A stretch of DNA of 64,000 bases. Origin: a bacterium (GTDB lineage: Bacteria > Spirochaetota > UBA4802 > UBA5550). Of the stretch, positions 18,355 through 27,871 are shown piece by piece. The stretch covers positions 1 through 64,000 of the forward strand of contig JAAENB010000544.1 in the NCBI GenBank assembly GCA_024224995.1, written 5' to 3'. Positions within the stretch are counted from its first letter, which is position 1, and each line of letters opens with the position of its first letter. The notes beneath the pieces are model-generated. The model was given only the letters and a program-made list of their open reading frames with translations. It was not told where the DNA came from and searched no databases. Both the position numbers and the translations under genes were made by a program.

Positions 18355-19257
18355 ATGAAGATACAGGCACCGTTAAACAGCAGCATGGATGTTACTGATA
18401 TTGAGACCATGGACTGTGATGAATTCTATGCCGGTTTTTACGAAGATTCAACCCATCCCGAATCCTTAAATCACATTTCACGGCGGCCCGGGAGCCACGC
18501 GAATTTTACGAAATTTTCCCATATTAAAAAAATTATAGACACAATTAAAAAAAACAATAAAAAGATATTCATAACATACAATGAACATCATTATGAGAGC
18601 GGCATTGCAGACAAAATTTTTGCTGATATTAAAAAATTAATATCTATTGGTATTGATGGGATCATTGTTAGCGATATCAATATGATAATCAGGTTAAAAA
18701 AACAATTTCCGGACCTGTACCTTATTGCCAGTACCGGGCTTCATGTCACGAACTCCAACTCCGCACGATTCTTCTATAACCTGGGCATTAATCGTATTAT
18801 TTTCCCAAGACATCTTTCGATACATTCCATTGATACGATTATCGACACGATCAATACGAAACCCGGTATTGATTTTGAAATATTTATCAAAAATGATAAT
18901 TGCATAAATGTTGACGGATTATGCTCATATGTTCATGGCACGGCGGGTAAGTATCCCTTTAACCAGATGTGTAAATCGTTCTGCGACCTGCCCGCAAATA
19001 TCGAATATGAAGATTTTGCCTGCGGCGTCTGTTCTTTATATTCTCTCAGAAATGAGTCCGCTCTTTCTCTAAAGATCGTGGGAAGAGACCGGGAGAGCTC
19101 CTTAATAAAAAAAGATATCATTTTCATCAAAACCTGTCTCGCGTTGCTTACCAGGGCCGCTTCCGAAGAAAAATACCGTAATGACGTTATGAAAAAATTT
19201 TCAGAGATATATACTCATGCGTGCCAAAAAAAATGCTATTACGAGGTACGCGGTTAA
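18355..19257 (+). CDS. U32-family iron-sulphur protein, UbiU-like
   Basis: The U32 (collagenase-like) TIM-barrel fold is recognisable from NFTKFSHIKKIIDTI, DGIIVSDINMI, LIASTGLHVTN and the I-F-P-R-H strand. A CX6C pair (Cys183, Cys190) followed by cysteines at 206 or 210 and 223 or 226 matches the [4Fe-4S]-binding spacing known from UbiU. UbiU and UbiV form a heterodimer for oxygen-independent hydroxylation in ubiquinone synthesis, using prephenate as oxygen donor. Here the gene is followed directly by a UbiV-like gene and a radical SAM gene, so a similar anaerobic hydroxylation of another substrate is plausible. A peptidase role is less likely. Confidence 0.75.
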   Translation: MKIQAPLNSSMDVTDIETMDCDEFYAGFYEDSTHPESLNHISRRPGSHANFTKFSHIKKIIDTIKKNNKKIFITYNEHHYESGIADKIFADIKKLISIGIDGIIVSDINMIIRLKKQFPDLYLIASTGLHVTNSNSARFFYNLGINRIIFPRHLSIHSIDTIIDTINTKPGIDFEIFIKNDNCINVDGLCSYVHGTAGKYPFNQMCKSFCDLPANIEYEDFACGVCSLYSLRNESALSLKIVGRDRESSLIKKDIIFIKTCLALLTRAASEEKYRNDVMKKFSEIYTHACQKKCYYEVRG

Positions 19258-19262
19258 AAAAG

Positions 19263-20081
19263 ATGCTTATGGAAAATGTTTTTTTTATCTCCAATCCCGA
19301 AAACCTGAAGTTCCTGAACCAGGGAACCTTTGATCGAATATATTTTGGAAACGAATTTTGCGCCAGGCTGCTTCCGGCCCCCAAACAGCTAACCTGTATG
19401 CTGGAATTCTGCGAGCGGCACTCCCGGCAGTTTAGCCTGGTAACCCCTCCCTGTCTCGACAGTACCATAGCATCCATACAAGAACTCCTGAACCTGCTCC
19501 CCGCGAGTACGGAAGTTATTTTTAATGACTGGGGACTGGTTCCGGTTATCAAAGAGAGTAATCTAATTCCCGTTCACGGCAGGCTGCTCTGTTCAATAAA
19601 AAAAGATCCGCGAATAAATCCCGCTCCGGATAATTTTGAAAATAATTTTGAGAACAATGAATACTTTAAAACGAATAACCTTCAAAAAGAATATCAACAA
19701 TTATTACTGAGCCGGGGCATCAACCGGGTGGAACTTGACAATGTTATCCAGGGATACAGTTTTAATCCGGAAAAAACTTTACAAGCGTCACTCTACTACC
19801 CCTTTGTTCAGTGCAGCATAACATTTAAATGCTTTTTCGCCAACGAACAAAAAAAACGGGCCGCTGTAATTGAGACATGCGCGCGTCAATGTACCGGAAA
19901 GTCCATGAGCCTGCGAACTATTGACAATAAAAAAGTATTCGTTGTGGGAAACGCGCAGTTTTATGTAAACAACAACATGCCCCGGTCACCGGAGCAGTGG
20001 AATATTAACCGGCTTGTGTATATGCCCCAAATCCCAAACCAGAATAATAGTGCCGCGAAGATTGATTGGAACGGCATATGA
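19263..20081 (+). CDS. U32-family protein, UbiV-like partner
   Basis: The IYFGNEFCAR segment (Cys33) corresponds to the first cluster cysteine of UbiV, and CSITFKC plus ETCARQC (Cys184/Cys190, Cys206, Cys210) supply the CX3C end of the cluster motif. The protein is divergent from UbiV elsewhere. The frame is open from 19221, within the previous gene; the ATG at 19263, five bases after the previous stop, is chosen, and the next in-frame ATG at 19269 is equally possible. Its stop overlaps the start of the radical SAM gene at 20078 (ATGA). Adjacent UbiU-like and UbiV-like genes suggest a heterodimeric iron-sulphur enzyme. Confidence 0.7.
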   Translation: MLMENVFFISNPENLKFLNQGTFDRIYFGNEFCARLLPAPKQLTCMLEFCERHSRQFSLVTPPCLDSTIASIQELLNLLPASTEVIFNDWGLVPVIKESNLIPVHGRLLCSIKKDPRINPAPDNFENNFENNEYFKTNNLQKEYQQLLLSRGINRVELDNVIQGYSFNPEKTLQASLYYPFVQCSITFKCFFANEQKKRAAVIETCARQCTGKSMSLRTIDNKKVFVVGNAQFYVNNNMPRSPEQWNINRLVYMPQIPNQNNSAAKIDWNGI

Positions 20082-21694
20082 ATTCAATCGATCTTCTGTA
20101 TATCCATCCCCACGGACAACTGGTAGACGATCATATTCTTCCGTCAGGAGCGATCACCTGTATGAACGCCTATACCGGCTCAAAGGCAGGAATACTCTCG
20201 TGCGAGCTGAACGAGCAACTGGTGAGGGCAGCACGGGTCATAGCGATTGACCTGTTCTGGGCCTCATCATATTGGGCAGTGCAGTCCCTTGTTGCCCATA
20301 TCCGCGGTATTAAACCCGGGATTCCCATAATTCTGGGAGGTTTTACCGCGTCACAAATACCTGTTTCAATAAAAAAATATTTAGACATAGATTATGTTTT
20401 GTCCCACCCATATGCTGAGGAAACATTTAAAAAAATTGCAGCGTTCCATACCAGTGACAATTGCGAGAACAGGGACAGAACACTTCCGGAATGGGAACAC
20501 CTTCATACAGGCAAAAAATATCAAACCAATTCAATCGATCCTCTTACGACTTCATGGTTCCAGTCAAAAGACCCGCTTTCCCAGCTAACTATCCACTTAA
20601 CGAGAACCTGTGAAAACCGCTTCCCGGGATGCCGGCATTGTGTGGCCAGCCGGGAATCGGCAAATGAATATTCCGGACTCCTTTACGATCATGATACAAT
20701 CGCGAAATTTATTCGCACCTGTCCCCGGGACACGGAATTTTTTTTAAGCGGGTTACCCGTAGAGACAATATCGTTGGTTCTCAAAATATTTTTAACAAAC
20801 AGGGTACCTACCAAACTCCATATTTTCACCTGCGGCTTACTGCCGGAAGATATCATTGACTTCATTGACAGTACGGCGGATTCAAATATCTACCTCTACC
20901 ATATGACTCCCTGGCATCCTCATGACTGGGAGAGCCTCGCGGGCAGGGACAAACAACTGGGAATTCTCGCGGCGCTTGCCAAGCGCTCTGTCCAAAACGA
21001 TACAAACCGCCTACGATTACATAAAACCATTACGGGTTCCCCCGAAACAGAAGAAATAATAAGACCTTTTATAAAAGATCTCTCTCTGTTCAAATATCCC
21101 TTAAACTGGAAATTACTCGACTCCATGGATGACACGGAAGATTCGGTTAAGCAGGTACAGGAATTTTCTGCTATGGTGAACAAAACCCTGGTGTTAAAAC
21201 ACCTGGCTCCTTTTTATTTCAGGCATTTTAAATTCGGTTCCGACCCCCAGTTTGAGCTCCCGAGAGAGCTGCCGGAAAGCGGTACAGAGGCCTTTTACCG
21301 GTCTGTTATACGCGGGTATGCAAAATGGAAAACAATACTGCCGGAGACAATCACCTATACGGCTATTCCCGTGCAGCGCAGCTCTTCGGGGTCCCTTACT
21401 CTATTAGGAAATCATGGGGAAATTCAGTGTGATATTAAGATCACGTACCAGGGCTGGGAAATTACCGTTCCGGTTTATTCTTTTAACTGGGAATCAATCC
21501 GGGAAGCATTGCACGCGGGACCAGGCACTGCCGGGTTCGTGATTCTTCCCAGGGGCCTTGAACCGGTGCTTAGCACAAGCTGCCATGAAAAAATACGCGT
21601 TTTCCCGTTTTTACCGGGTTACACACAAGCCATATCCCGAATCACCATTACCGGGGACCGTATTTATTCAAAATTTATTGTTGACAATAAATAA
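20078..21694 (+). CDS. Radical SAM protein with B12-binding-like N-terminus and CX6CX2C motif
   Basis: The ATG at 20078 overlaps the previous stop codon; an in-frame ATG at 20066 is less likely. Residues 1-125 resemble a cobalamin-binding-type domain (AIDLFWASSYWAVQSLVAHI, then PIILGGFTAS). The cluster motif is CENRFPGCRHC (Cys178, Cys185, Cys188), so three extra residues sit between the first and second cysteines compared with the usual CX3CX2C. The usual GGE motif is replaced by FLSGLPV. The last 150 residues are an unrecognised beta-rich domain. It is the third gene of the U32 operon. The function is not recognised, and the altered motif may mean a non-canonical cluster or a structural role. 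Confidence 0.7.
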   Translation: MNSIDLLYIHPHGQLVDDHILPSGAITCMNAYTGSKAGILSCELNEQLVRAARVIAIDLFWASSYWAVQSLVAHIRGIKPGIPIILGGFTASQIPVSIKKYLDIDYVLSHPYAEETFKKIAAFHTSDNCENRDRTLPEWEHLHTGKKYQTNSIDPLTTSWFQSKDPLSQLTIHLTRTCENRFPGCRHCVASRESANEYSGLLYDHDTIAKFIRTCPRDTEFFLSGLPVETISLVLKIFLTNRVPTKLHIFTCGLLPEDIIDFIDSTADSNIYLYHMTPWHPHDWESLAGRDKQLGILAALAKRSVQNDTNRLRLHKTITGSPETEEIIRPFIKDLSLFKYPLNWKLLDSMDDTEDSVKQVQEFSAMVNKTLVLKHLAPFYFRHFKFGSDPQFELPRELPESGTEAFYRSVIRGYAKWKTILPETITYTAIPVQRSSSGSLTLLGNHGEIQCDIKITYQGWEITVPVYSFNWESIREALHAGPGTAGFVILPRGLEPVLSTSCHEKIRVFPFLPGYTQAISRITITGDRIYSKFIVDNK

Positions 21695-21715
21695 AATTAT
21701 TCAAATTATCTTATT

Positions 21716-22945
21716 ATGAAAGCATTGAATGAAATTCAACTTCCTCCATTTCCATTTTTTATGCCTACACGAAAACTAAATCCCCGTATGTTAAATGAAG
21801 AAAATTTTACCCGGCTGCTGCCCAACAACTTTGGGCTCTATTTTCATCTCCCTTTTTGCCCGCGAAAATGCCATTTCTGCAACACAGCCCAGGTCATAAC
21901 CAGGCATATTGACACCAGCGCCTATGTGGAAACCATCCTGCGTCACGCGGAACAGGCAGGTCGCATACTAAATAAAAATCAAAAAGTACGTGCCATCAGT
22001 CTTGGCGGAGGAACACCAACAGCCATTGGTCCCCGGCTTCTCAATCACCTGTTATCGGAGACCGATAGAATATTCGATCTTAGCACAGTACTTGAAGCGA
22101 CTATTGAATCGACCGTATCGGAAATAAACAGCGAAATTCTGGACGTAATGAAGAGTAACGGTTTTAACCGGATCAGTCTGGGCATACAAACCTTTAATCC
22201 AATGCGAACACGCTATCTCAACAGACTATCTAATCCGGATACGGTAAAAGAAAAAATTGAACTGATTGGAAAATACGGCTTTGAACTGAATGTAGACCTG
22301 CTCTACGGGTTACCCGAGGCAGATCCAACGCTTCTTATTGATGACGTTAAAGAACTGGTCTCCATACAAGCAATTACGGGTATAGAATTAAACGGACTTG
22401 ATTTTGAACCAAACACCGTATTTGCCGCGAAATACAAAGATTATGTTCCTTCCCGTGAGTTTGAGAAAAAAAAACTTGAAGCATTTATTGAAGCTATTGA
22501 TATATTATTGGACAATGGGTTTACCTGGCATACCCGGAATGACATGGGCCGGTCGGCAGGGAACCGGTATCTCTATGAACGGTATCATCAGTCGGAAGAC
22601 TCATCAATAGGATTTGGAAGTGGAGTAGGAGGTAGAATAGACGATCTTTTTTATTATACAAAAGTCGACTGTAATAGCTATATCAACAATAATACGCAAG
22701 ACTTCTATTCATCGATTTTTCAAATTAACACTCATGCTCCGGGAGAAAAATCAAAGGAACGTACCTTTACCCGCCTTATGCGAGGAAAACTATACCTGCA
22801 TCACATTGACCAGGACCATACCGATTATTTACTGGAAAAAGACCTGGTCATTCTGTCGGGTGAAGAACTTATCTTGACAACCAAAGGACGATTCTATATC
22901 AGCAATATTGCCAAACGAATAATTGGCGACAATATGATGATATAA
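21716..22945 (+). CDS. HemN/HemW-family radical SAM protein
   Basis: The segment LYFHLPFCPRKCHFCN (Cys48, Cys52, Cys55) and the motif SLGGGTPT are those of the coproporphyrinogen-oxidase-like radical SAM family, as are NRISLGIQTFN and the LDLLYGLP-like strand. The fourth Cys of true HemN (CxC after the triad) is missing, as in HemW, so coproporphyrinogen oxidation is unlikely. The 409 residues include the usual C-terminal HemN domain with a winged-helix-like end. HemW-like members act in heme trafficking or, in other branches, as methyl or alkyl transferases. It follows the gene at 20078 after 21 bases and is part of the same operon. Confidence 0.82.
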   Translation: MKALNEIQLPPFPFFMPTRKLNPRMLNEENFTRLLPNNFGLYFHLPFCPRKCHFCNTAQVITRHIDTSAYVETILRHAEQAGRILNKNQKVRAISLGGGTPTAIGPRLLNHLLSETDRIFDLSTVLEATIESTVSEINSEILDVMKSNGFNRISLGIQTFNPMRTRYLNRLSNPDTVKEKIELIGKYGFELNVDLLYGLPEADPTLLIDDVKELVSIQAITGIELNGLDFEPNTVFAAKYKDYVPSREFEKKKLEAFIEAIDILLDNGFTWHTRNDMGRSAGNRYLYERYHQSEDSSIGFGSGVGGRIDDLFYYTKVDCNSYINNNTQDFYSSIFQINTHAPGEKSKERTFTRLMRGKLYLHHIDQDHTDYLLEKDLVILSGEELILTTKGRFYISNIAKRIIGDNMMI

Positions 22946-22955
22946 CAATAAAAAA

Positions 22956-24023
22956 ATGAAAGAAAAAAACAATTCTCGATTAAAAAGTTTCAAATTTAAA
23001 ATTATTTATATAATAATAGTTACCGGCATAATTCTTTTTGCCCTGGAAAAGATATCATCCCGGTTATTACCGGGGCTGGATTTTACCGCTCTTACTTCGG
23101 AATTCCATCTACGAAAAATAAACCGGAATTTCATGCCCTCTTCAGTACCCAACCTGTTCATTGTTCCCAAACCAAACTCCAACGTATTTAACTCATTAGG
23201 GATTTATGACAAAGAATATCCAAAACAAAAAATGACCGGCACTATGAGGATAATGGTTCTGGGTGATTCCGTAACCCAAGGCGCGGAATATACACCTCAA
23301 AAAAAAATTTACCATGAGATCCTGGAAAAAAATCTGGCGCGGAATACTAACTTGCAATATACATACGAAGTCTGGAATTGCGGAGTTCGAAAATATAATA
23401 CACAGCAGGAACTCTTATATTTTAAGCACAATTTATTGCGCTACAAACCTGATATTGTTATTCTCGGGTATCTTGAAACAAATGATTATGAACTTCCGAA
23501 AATTTTATATAATCCTAATTTATCGCTCAATGAAAATGTATATATCGCAATGGTCCCCAGGTTTTTACCTGTTTCGGAAGAAACGCATAACACATTATGC
23601 CGTTCAGACCTGTACAAAATTATCAATATGGGAATATATCGCTTCCGCGCGCGATCGAATCCCGAACTTTTTCCACCATTAACTTTTAAAAATAACGCGG
23701 GCTATAAAGCTATGGAGATGAATCGAAAAGCCCTTCTGGAAATGAAACAACTTTGTGATAAAGAAAACATCCGTTTTCTTATGCTTGTTTTTCCACTGCT
23801 TGATAATAAAAAAATGGAAGAACGAGATCAATGGATCTATTCCGTTTCGGCACAAAAACAAATAGATGCAATTTACCTGCTGCCGCAGTTTTTAAAACAT
23901 GACAAAGATCTCACAAAATTTCGGTTTGATACACAGGATAACTTGCACCCCACTATAACAGGACACGCACTTGCAGCTGAAATTCTGGAAAAAAAACTAT
24001 ATTCCCTGGGATGGATTAAATAA
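22956..24023 (+). CDS. Membrane-anchored SGNH/GDSL hydrolase
   Basis: A single N-terminal membrane segment (about 14-31) puts the rest outside the cytoplasmic membrane. The catalytic serine lies in VLGDSVTQG (Ser105), a later GNxxN-type strand is replaced by GYLETND, and the catalytic Asp/His pair is in DNLHPTITGHA. Members of this family in glycan clusters add or remove acetyl groups. The gene starts ten bases after the HemW-like gene, and its stop codon overlaps the next start (TAATG), so it is tightly coupled to the glycosyltransferase at 24023. Deacetylation or acetyl transfer on a glycan is the likely job. Confidence 0.82.
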   Translation: MKEKNNSRLKSFKFKIIYIIIVTGIILFALEKISSRLLPGLDFTALTSEFHLRKINRNFMPSSVPNLFIVPKPNSNVFNSLGIYDKEYPKQKMTGTMRIMVLGDSVTQGAEYTPQKKIYHEILEKNLARNTNLQYTYEVWNCGVRKYNTQQELLYFKHNLLRYKPDIVILGYLETNDYELPKILYNPNLSLNENVYIAMVPRFLPVSEETHNTLCRSDLYKIINMGIYRFRARSNPELFPPLTFKNNAGYKAMEMNRKALLEMKQLCDKENIRFLMLVFPLLDNKKMEERDQWIYSVSAQKQIDAIYLLPQFLKHDKDLTKFRFDTQDNLHPTITGHALAAEILEKKLYSLGWIK

Positions 24024-25042
24024 TGATCATGGTGCCTGCAGTTTCTTTTGTTATACCAACCTGGAATCGATTACACGAAATAAAAAGGCTTATTGCCTCA
24101 ATATTTTCGCAAAGATGTAAACATTATGAAATAATTATTGTCGAGAACGATAGTACCGACGGGACAATTGAATATTTAGATTCATTAGGTGATGCCATAA
24201 TCCTGATCAAAAACGGTAAAAATATGGGGGTTTCTTACGCCAAAAACCAGGGGATCGCGGCCAGTAACGCCGATCTTGTCTGGTTTCTCGATTCCGATTC
24301 GGAACTGTACGATCCCGAAACACTCTCCCGGTCTCTTGATATAATAAATGCTCACCCCACTATTGGTTCAATCGGTGGGGAAATGAACCTCGACAGGAAC
24401 GGTGACATTTTCTACCGGGGAAAAATGAATAAAACAAATGGAGAGACCTCAAACATTATATACCGCGATAGTCATCCCGAAATGCTGGAAAATGACTATC
24501 TTCCAACCTGTAATTGCCTGGTCCGAAAAGATCTTTTATACCGGTGGGGCGGCTTCGATCCGGGGTATTTTTTTCTATACGAAGACACTGAATTAGGGTT
24601 TGCCATTAAAAAAATGGGATTTCAAAATATCATTGATTCCAGGGTAACGGTAATCCATCATATTACGGAACAATCACGAGCAAGTAATCTCTTTCTTAAA
24701 AACCGGAACAGGCTTCGCTTTATGCTGCTCAACGAAAATCTTAAAAAACTAATGCTGCTCCCCTTCTACGAAATCCGGGGACTGGTTTCCAAAAATGAAA
24801 TTATAGCGATTTCCAATGCAAAAGACAATCCTCATGTTGCAAAATATATGCATCGCTGGGCACTTCGGGTAACTGAAATACGTCCCTGGTGCACCCCCCT
24901 GGTTCTGTTGCTTACGGGCGCGGAATATTTAATATCGATCATATTCGCTTATTGTTTTCATCTTATAGTTCTACCAAGAACCATATTTCTCCGCAGAAAC
25001 CGCCCTGGATTTTTAACCGCCCTGGATTTTATGAGAGAATAA
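24023..25042 (+). CDS. Family 2 glycosyltransferase
   Basis: The GT-A fold starts with SFVIPTWNRLHEIKRLI and IIIVENDSTDGT; WFLDSDSEL is the DxD-type metal and nucleotide-sugar site, and GGFDPGYFFLYEDTELGF is the acceptor-side motif with the catalytic acid. Two weak hydrophobic segments near the C-terminus (about 290-315) suggest membrane attachment. Rhamnosyl- and other hexosyltransferases of O-antigen clusters look like this. An in-frame ATG at 24029 is an alternative start. It lies in the operon 18355-26186. Confidence 0.9.
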   Translation: MIMVPAVSFVIPTWNRLHEIKRLIASIFSQRCKHYEIIIVENDSTDGTIEYLDSLGDAIILIKNGKNMGVSYAKNQGIAASNADLVWFLDSDSELYDPETLSRSLDIINAHPTIGSIGGEMNLDRNGDIFYRGKMNKTNGETSNIIYRDSHPEMLENDYLPTCNCLVRKDLLYRWGGFDPGYFFLYEDTELGFAIKKMGFQNIIDSRVTVIHHITEQSRASNLFLKNRNRLRFMLLNENLKKLMLLPFYEIRGLVSKNEIIAISNAKDNPHVAKYMHRWALRVTEIRPWCTPLVLLLTGAEYLISIIFAYCFHLIVLPRTIFLRRNRPGFLTALDFMRE

Positions 25043-25043
25043 T

Positions 25044-26186
25044 ATGGATATTTTCTATGGATCAAAGATGTCTCACCTTGAAAAAGGATTTACCGCATGG
25101 AAACAGCTTCCCCGTTTCGTAAGAAAAATAATAATAACACTGTATTCGGCAGCAGCCCGGCGCAGAATAGAAAGAATGACCGGCCCGGCCCGCCTGGTTC
25201 TCTTTGCAACAAATCGTTGTACCAGGAAATGCAGCTATTGTTTTTATTCCAGCTCATTAAATATGGAGTCCGGAGAGGAACTGTCTCTTTCCGAAATTGA
25301 AACCATTGCAGCAACACTGCCCCGGCAGCTCCAGGTAATTTCATTTACCGGTGGAGAACCGTTTCTGCGCGAAGATCTTGCCGAAATCGCATCAATCTTC
25401 TGGCGAAACAACAGGTCGCGCAAACTATCGATCAATTCAAATGGAGACCTCCCCCACAGGGCTGTGGAGACAGTAAAAAAAATATTAGATACAACAGGAA
25501 TGAATTGCAATCTCCAGGTTTCTATTCAGACCCCTTCGGACCTTGTTCCCGGAAGTAATCCCGGGATCACCTTGCGAGAGTTCGCTACCCTGAACCGTAC
25601 GGAAAAAAAAATCAGCCAGGTATCGGCATTAACAACTGTATGCAGAGATAACCTGGATTCATTACCGGCATTAATAGACGCAATACAGTCCCTGGATGGC
25701 GTATTTCATAAAATTCAATATATCCGTGGAATAGAGGACCAGGTTTTTACTTCTTCAGAAAAAAATCTCTCCCCACTGACTCCACCGGAGTATGGATCAC
25801 AGCGATTAAGCATCTCCGAGCAAAAAATGATAACAGACCATGTTCTCCAACAAAGGCCATATAAAACCATGTCCCTTATGGAAAAAAAGCAATTGGTTCA
25901 GCTTGAAATGGCAACAACTATTCAGCAAAAAGGGAGCCCCCTGTTCCCATGCCGGGCCGGTGTTGTTGATGCCGTTATCCTGGAAAACGGCCAGGTTTCA
26001 ATATGTGAAAACTATAAACCCTTTGCTTCTTTGCAGGATTTTTCCATGGATTTTACCCGTTTATGGAATTCTCAAGAAGCTCGTAGCACGCGCGCCAAAA
26101 CCAGGGGATGCGCCTGCACCCACCCCTGCACAATGACAACGGCAATGAGTTATGATAAAACCTGTCTGGAAAAAATATTGTTATAA
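25044..26186 (+). CDS. Radical SAM/SPASM-type protein
   Basis: CTRKCSYC (Cys59, Cys63, Cys66) follows an N-terminal basic helix; ISFTGGEPF is the glycine motif. C-terminal cysteines in FPCRAG, ICENYK and CACTHPC would hold SPASM-type auxiliary clusters. Enzymes of this architecture modify peptides or carry out dehydrogenations of small molecules. It is the last gene of the long plus-strand operon and faces the convergent gene at 26420. No precursor peptide is visible nearby, so a small-molecule or sugar substrate is as likely as a peptide. Confidence 0.85.
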   Translation: MDIFYGSKMSHLEKGFTAWKQLPRFVRKIIITLYSAAARRRIERMTGPARLVLFATNRCTRKCSYCFYSSSLNMESGEELSLSEIETIAATLPRQLQVISFTGGEPFLREDLAEIASIFWRNNRSRKLSINSNGDLPHRAVETVKKILDTTGMNCNLQVSIQTPSDLVPGSNPGITLREFATLNRTEKKISQVSALTTVCRDNLDSLPALIDAIQSLDGVFHKIQYIRGIEDQVFTSSEKNLSPLTPPEYGSQRLSISEQKMITDHVLQQRPYKTMSLMEKKQLVQLEMATTIQQKGSPLFPCRAGVVDAVILENGQVSICENYKPFASLQDFSMDFTRLWNSQEARSTRAKTRGCACTHPCTMTTAMSYDKTCLEKILL

Positions 26187-26419
26187 ATGACTCAGATAAT
26201 TTTTTATTTTTATAAACAGTACTTTAAAAATAAACCGTATATATATCGATAGGTATTGGTCATTACAGAAAAAGCAATTTTCATACTATTTCCTATTCTT
26301 GCCCTTTACAGAATAATCTCACCGGGAAAAACCCAGTAGGCTGTATATGGCGCAAGCGCATTTTAGTCAAGAAAGAGCCGTATGATACACCTGCTTTTCG
26401 GGTAATCATTATTTAATCA

Positions 26420-27856
26420 TTATCTTATGGAATCTTTTTTATTAAAAAGAAACTCATTTATCAATGAAAATCCCAGTCTCATAAAATATTTCAGCTCTTC
26501 CAGGCTCCTTGTTCGAGCAAACTGGGAGATAATATATTTTATCGAGGTATAATATTTTCTCATTATCGAATATTGTAATTCATGCATCTGTTTCGACGAG
26601 ATGTATTTCAAGCGATCATACCTTCTTAAGTCTCCAAAGTATGAAAATTGAGACCAATCAGGATTCTCATTGAGATATTTGTTTTCAACCATAATATCAT
26701 ACATTTCCGTTCCCGGGTAGGGGCATAATATCGCAATTGCAAGAAAATCCGGCATCAATGTATATATTAACTTAACGGTATCTTCTATTGTTCCAGGTGA
26801 CTCATCTATATGGGCGCCAATTATGAAATCACATTCAACAAATCGAATCCCCGCTTTTTTCGCGTTCCTAACTGCCCTAATAATTATTGGAATAGTAATT
26901 CCTTTCTTAATTTTTTTTAACATCTCACGATTTCCGCTTTCAATTCCAAATGTTACCTTTCTGCATCCCGATTCTTTCATAATCCGTAAAAGGCCGTAAT
27001 CGACCCTGTCAACCCTGGTATTGCAATTCCAGGTTAAACGCATCTCTTTAAAAAAATTACATAACTTCACAACCAGTTCTTTATTAAGAGTAAAGGTATC
27101 ATCCTCTATTGAAATATGAGTTGTTCCATAAACTTCAACACAATATTGTATCTCTTTTATAATATTTTCATAGCTTCTAAAGCGTACATCAAATCCGTAA
27201 TTGACATGCCCCGCACAAAATATACACCGGTTTGGACAACCACGGCTTATAAGAATCTCAACAATCTTTTTATCTTTCCTGGAGAATCCCCTGGTTACAT
27301 GCTGTTTTGAATATAACTCCAGCGGTACCAGGCCTCTTGCCGGAAACGGAAGGGAATCCAGATCATGAATTAATTCACGCGGATTATTTTTTATTATTAC
27401 ATCATCTTTTCTGAAGACAATTCCCTTAACCCTTTTTAAATCACTTTTTGCCGTCAGGGTTTCTATCAATTCCACTATTGTTCTCTCTCCTTCCCCAAAA
27501 ACAAGATAATCCAGATCATCAATTTCATTCATTGTTTCAACCGGAAGAGTGGAAGCATGTATACCACCGAGAATGGTGACAATTTCTTTGTTTGTCCTTT
27601 TTATCTCTGAAATGATCTTCTTCGCGTTGTATATACTTGAAGTCATGGAAGTGACTCCCGCGAAATCGGGTTTATATTCGGAAATATAGAACAGTAACCT
27701 GTCTCTATCTATTACATTGAAATCAACAAGCATTACTTCATGATCCGCCTCTTGAAGTGCGGCAGCAATATAACCAAGATTAACAGGATATTGCAAAGAA
27801 AAATAATCCTTATTCACCTCATTCGTACAATCAGGTTGTATCAATAATATTTTCAT
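26420..27856 (-). CDS. B12-binding-domain radical SAM protein
   Basis: The N-terminal domain (about 1-140) is the cobalamin-binding-type fold common in this class (PVNLGYIAAALQ, ILGGIHAS, GEGERT). The radical SAM core has ILISRGCPNRCIFC (Cys207, Cys211, Cys214), then FGIESGNREMLKKIKKG and CPYPGTEMYD. Such proteins catalyse methyl transfer to unactivated carbons, C-C bond formation or ring rearrangements. It is the last gene of the minus-strand operon 33463-26420, after two beta-propeller membrane proteins. The substrate is unknown. Confidence 0.88.
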   Translation of the reverse strand: MKILLIQPDCTNEVNKDYFSLQYPVNLGYIAAALQEADHEVMLVDFNVIDRDRLLFYISEYKPDFAGVTSMTSSIYNAKKIISEIKRTNKEIVTILGGIHASTLPVETMNEIDDLDYLVFGEGERTIVELIETLTAKSDLKRVKGIVFRKDDVIIKNNPRELIHDLDSLPFPARGLVPLELYSKQHVTRGFSRKDKKIVEILISRGCPNRCIFCAGHVNYGFDVRFRSYENIIKEIQYCVEVYGTTHISIEDDTFTLNKELVVKLCNFFKEMRLTWNCNTRVDRVDYGLLRIMKESGCRKVTFGIESGNREMLKKIKKGITIPIIIRAVRNAKKAGIRFVECDFIIGAHIDESPGTIEDTVKLIYTLMPDFLAIAILCPYPGTEMYDIMVENKYLNENPDWSQFSYFGDLRRYDRLKYISSKQMHELQYSIMRKYYTSIKYIISQFARTRSLEELKYFMRLGFSLINEFLFNKKDSIR

Positions 27857-27871
27857 AATATATACAATTAA

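Noticed and set aside
18355..19257. Annotation as a U32 protease
   Set aside because: The CX6C and later cysteines match iron-sulphur U32 proteins such as UbiU, and a UbiV-like partner follows directly.
21716..22945. Annotation as oxygen-independent coproporphyrinogen III oxidase HemN
   Set aside because: The fourth cysteine of HemN after the CX3CX2C triad is missing, as in HemW-like proteins.
26187..26419. Possible terminator hairpins or gene remnant in the convergent gap
   Set aside because: Only very short stems (GGCGCAAGCGC, GGGAAAAACCC) and no translated similarity were seen.
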